A DNA stretch of 13,395 nt, taken from contig MU646365.1 in NCBI GenBank assembly GCA_026770585.1, forward strand, positions 64,445-77,839, given 5' to 3'. The position numbers and the translations under genes are program-made. Under the pieces are notes generated by a model, which did no database searches, was not told where the DNA came from, and saw only the letters and a list, made by a program, of their open reading frames with translations. The stretch comes from Baffinella frigidus (taxonomy: Eukaryota > Cryptophyceae > Cryptomonadales > Baffinellaceae). The number at the start of each line of letters is the position of its first letter. The stretch's first letter is position 1. This document shows positions 9,201-12,200 of this stretch, piece after piece.

Positions 9201-12200
9201 GCCCCGATTGATTCGATATTGGGTGGTGGGCAGGGCGGACGAAATCAGGCTATCGGCTCCAATTCTTGACTACCGTTAGCCTCCTTTTGCTGTTTCGAGC
9301 TGTTTCGATAGGACCTGGCTGTTTTCGTTTTGCCGTATATATTGCACTCTAACATATATTATATTGCACTCTAACATATATATTGCACTCTAACATATAT
9401 ATATATTGCACGCTTTAACTTAAATACTCGCCCACGTGGGAATTGGATCCTTTCCATCAGGAATGACGCTAACGGCTCCGATTCCTTACGGGCTGAGCAT
9501 AAATACCCGCCCCAATTGAACCGAGTTGGGGCGATTCGCAGGGCCGACGCGGCGCAAATCGAGCAAGTCATCAACATCGCAGTGCAAAACCTCGGGCGGA
9601 CGTCTACGGTTGCCGCTAGTGGAACCGACCCGATCTCCGAAGACTCCAACGACCCTGAGGTCTTTTTCCCTACCCGAAAGCTGATACACGAAACCCGATA
9701 CCCGATGTCAAAAATCCGATACCCGATACCCGGACCGATCCTGTCTCCGAGGACTCGAATGACCCTGAGGTCCCTACGCCCTACACTCAATTCCCGAAAA
9801 CCGATACCCGAATCCTGAAACCCGTTACCCGATGCCTGAAATCCGATACCCGTTACCCGGGCCGACCCGATCTCCGAGGACTTGAATGACCCTGAAGTCT
9901 TTGGGGACTTCAAGGTCCCAAAACCCGTTAAACCTGATACCCGAAAACCGATACCCGAAACAGGAAAACCCAAATTTTAAACCCTAAAGCCCACACCCTA
10001 ACCACACACTCTGAACCAGGTTGCCCGTAAGAAGGCGAAAAGCAGGCAGTCTTTCCACGATTTTCACGTGTCACCTGTGCTTAGGGTTCAGGTTTTGGAG
10101 TTCAGGGTAACCTACACCCCAATCCCGTCTGGGCAAAACCTAAACCCTACACCCTAAACCCTGAACCCTGAACCCTGAACCCTAAAGCCCAATCAAAGAA
10201 CCCAAACCCCTAATCGAAGAGAACCCGGAACCAGGTTGCCCGTAAGCGGGCGAAGAGCGGGCAGTCGCTGGACGATTTTGACGTGTCGCCCGTGCTCAAA
10301 CTCCGAAAGAACGACTTGCAGGTTTGACCCTGCCCCAAACCCCAAAACCCTAAACCCTAAACCCTAAAACCTGAACCCCAAACACCAAACCCCAAACACC
10401 AAACCCCAAACACCAAACTCCAATCCCCAAATTCCAAACCCGGAACTCCAAACTCTAGACCATAACCCCTAAACCCTAAACCCCGTCCGCGCCGCAGGCC
10501 ATCAAACAGCTGATGGGGTGCACGGTCTCCCAACACAACCCCACCCCCCACCCAAACCCCAATCATAATCCCTAAACCCCAAAACCTAAAAATTAAACTT
10601 GAAACCATAAACGCAGGCGATCAAACAGCTGGTAGGCTGCACAGCCTCCCGGCAGAATCTAACCCCAGTCCCTCCACTGTAAACCGTCAACTGTATACCC
10701 TAAACCCCAAACCCCGTCCACGCTGGAGGCTATCAAATATAACCCTAAACCCTAAACACTAAATAAATCAATAAATAAATAGACACCAACCTCGCAAGCC
10801 ATCACACAGCTGGTGGGCTGTGCGGTGCCTCAGCAGAACCTTATACCCCAGACACTAAAACGTAACACGTAAACCCTAAACCCTATATGCAGGCAATCAA
10901 GCAGCTGGTAGGGTGCACGGTCTCCCGGCAGAACCTCCTGTACCTCGCGTCTCGAGATGGGTACGCCCTTCCTTGCATCGAGAATCAGTGTAACATGCAT
11001 GTAAATACCCCGTTAATGGAAAATAGATGTAAAAATTGATGCAGAATATGTGTGCAGATACACGTTTTGCACCATAAAAAAAATGCAAATCTGATTTAGG
11101 AAACGATTTTAAATCTGATTTGCACCAGGAAATGACTGAATACGCACCGCTCTAGCTGTAACGACCTAATCACTAAACCCGAAACCCGAAACCCGAAACC
11201 CGAAACCCGAAACCCGAAACCCTAAACCGCGGGAATGCAGGTGGGGTGCCGAGGAGTTCTTCGCAGCCTGCGAAGGGAAGGAGAAGTGAGTGTTCAACCC
11301 ACCCTCCCCGTGGCGTACACACTCTGCACCTTGTTGGGCACACCCGGCACCGTGTTTGACACACCATCAGCAGTGTTGAACACACCCTCCGTTTCTCGCA
11401 GTCACGTCCGCCCCATACCAGGTTTCTTGCAGTCACGTCCTCCCGCTACCCTAAACCCTAAACCCCAAAACCCAAACCCCAAACCCCAAAACCCAAACTA
11501 GATTACTCATTCTCTCGTCCAGCCGCGCGGAGCAATTCGTCGTGCCGGGGAGTATCTGGGTGAACCCTAAACCCTAAACCCTAAACCCTAAACCCTAAAC
11601 CCTAAGCCCTAAACCCTAAACCCTGAACCCTAAACCCTAAATTCTAAACCCTAAACTCTAAACCCTAAACTCTAAACCCTAAATCCTGAACCATGAACCC
11701 TAAACCCTAAACCATAAACCCTAAACCATAAATCTTAAACCCTACACCCTAAACCCTAAACACCACACCAGGGCCCGACGCACGTTTTCGGGGGGTTCTC
11801 CGAGGTTCCACCCTAAACCATAAACCATAAACCATAAACCATAAACCATAAACTATAAGCCCTGAACCCTCAACCATACAAGATAAACCATAAACCATAA
11901 ACCATCAACCATAAACCATAAACCATAAACCATACACCATAAACCATAAACCATAAACCCTGAGCCCCACATCCTAAACCCAAAGCCTAATCCAGGTGGC
12001 GGTTGAGCGAAGCGGCGACATTCTTCGGGATCCATCAGCGTTCCTTCTAGCTCTCAAGTACCGCCACTACTGCAACCCTCCACCCCGTGCTTGGGTTAAA
12101 ATCAGATTTTGGGTGTCCGAGGCAGCTTTTGGGCCTACAAGTGTTGCATATGCGTTTTCGGTGGGTTCTAGGAGGCGGCGGTTGGGCCAAGTGGCGACAT

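Noticed and set aside
9371-9973. 200-codon minus-strand open frame
   Set aside because: It mostly covers CCCGATA repeats and the antisense of exon P; the + strand exon has better residue composition, phase and splice sites.
11560-11771. A true chromosome end or subtelomere
   Set aside because: Exons in phase lie on both sides and the array is interstitial and degenerate; the motif changes orientation elsewhere in the window.
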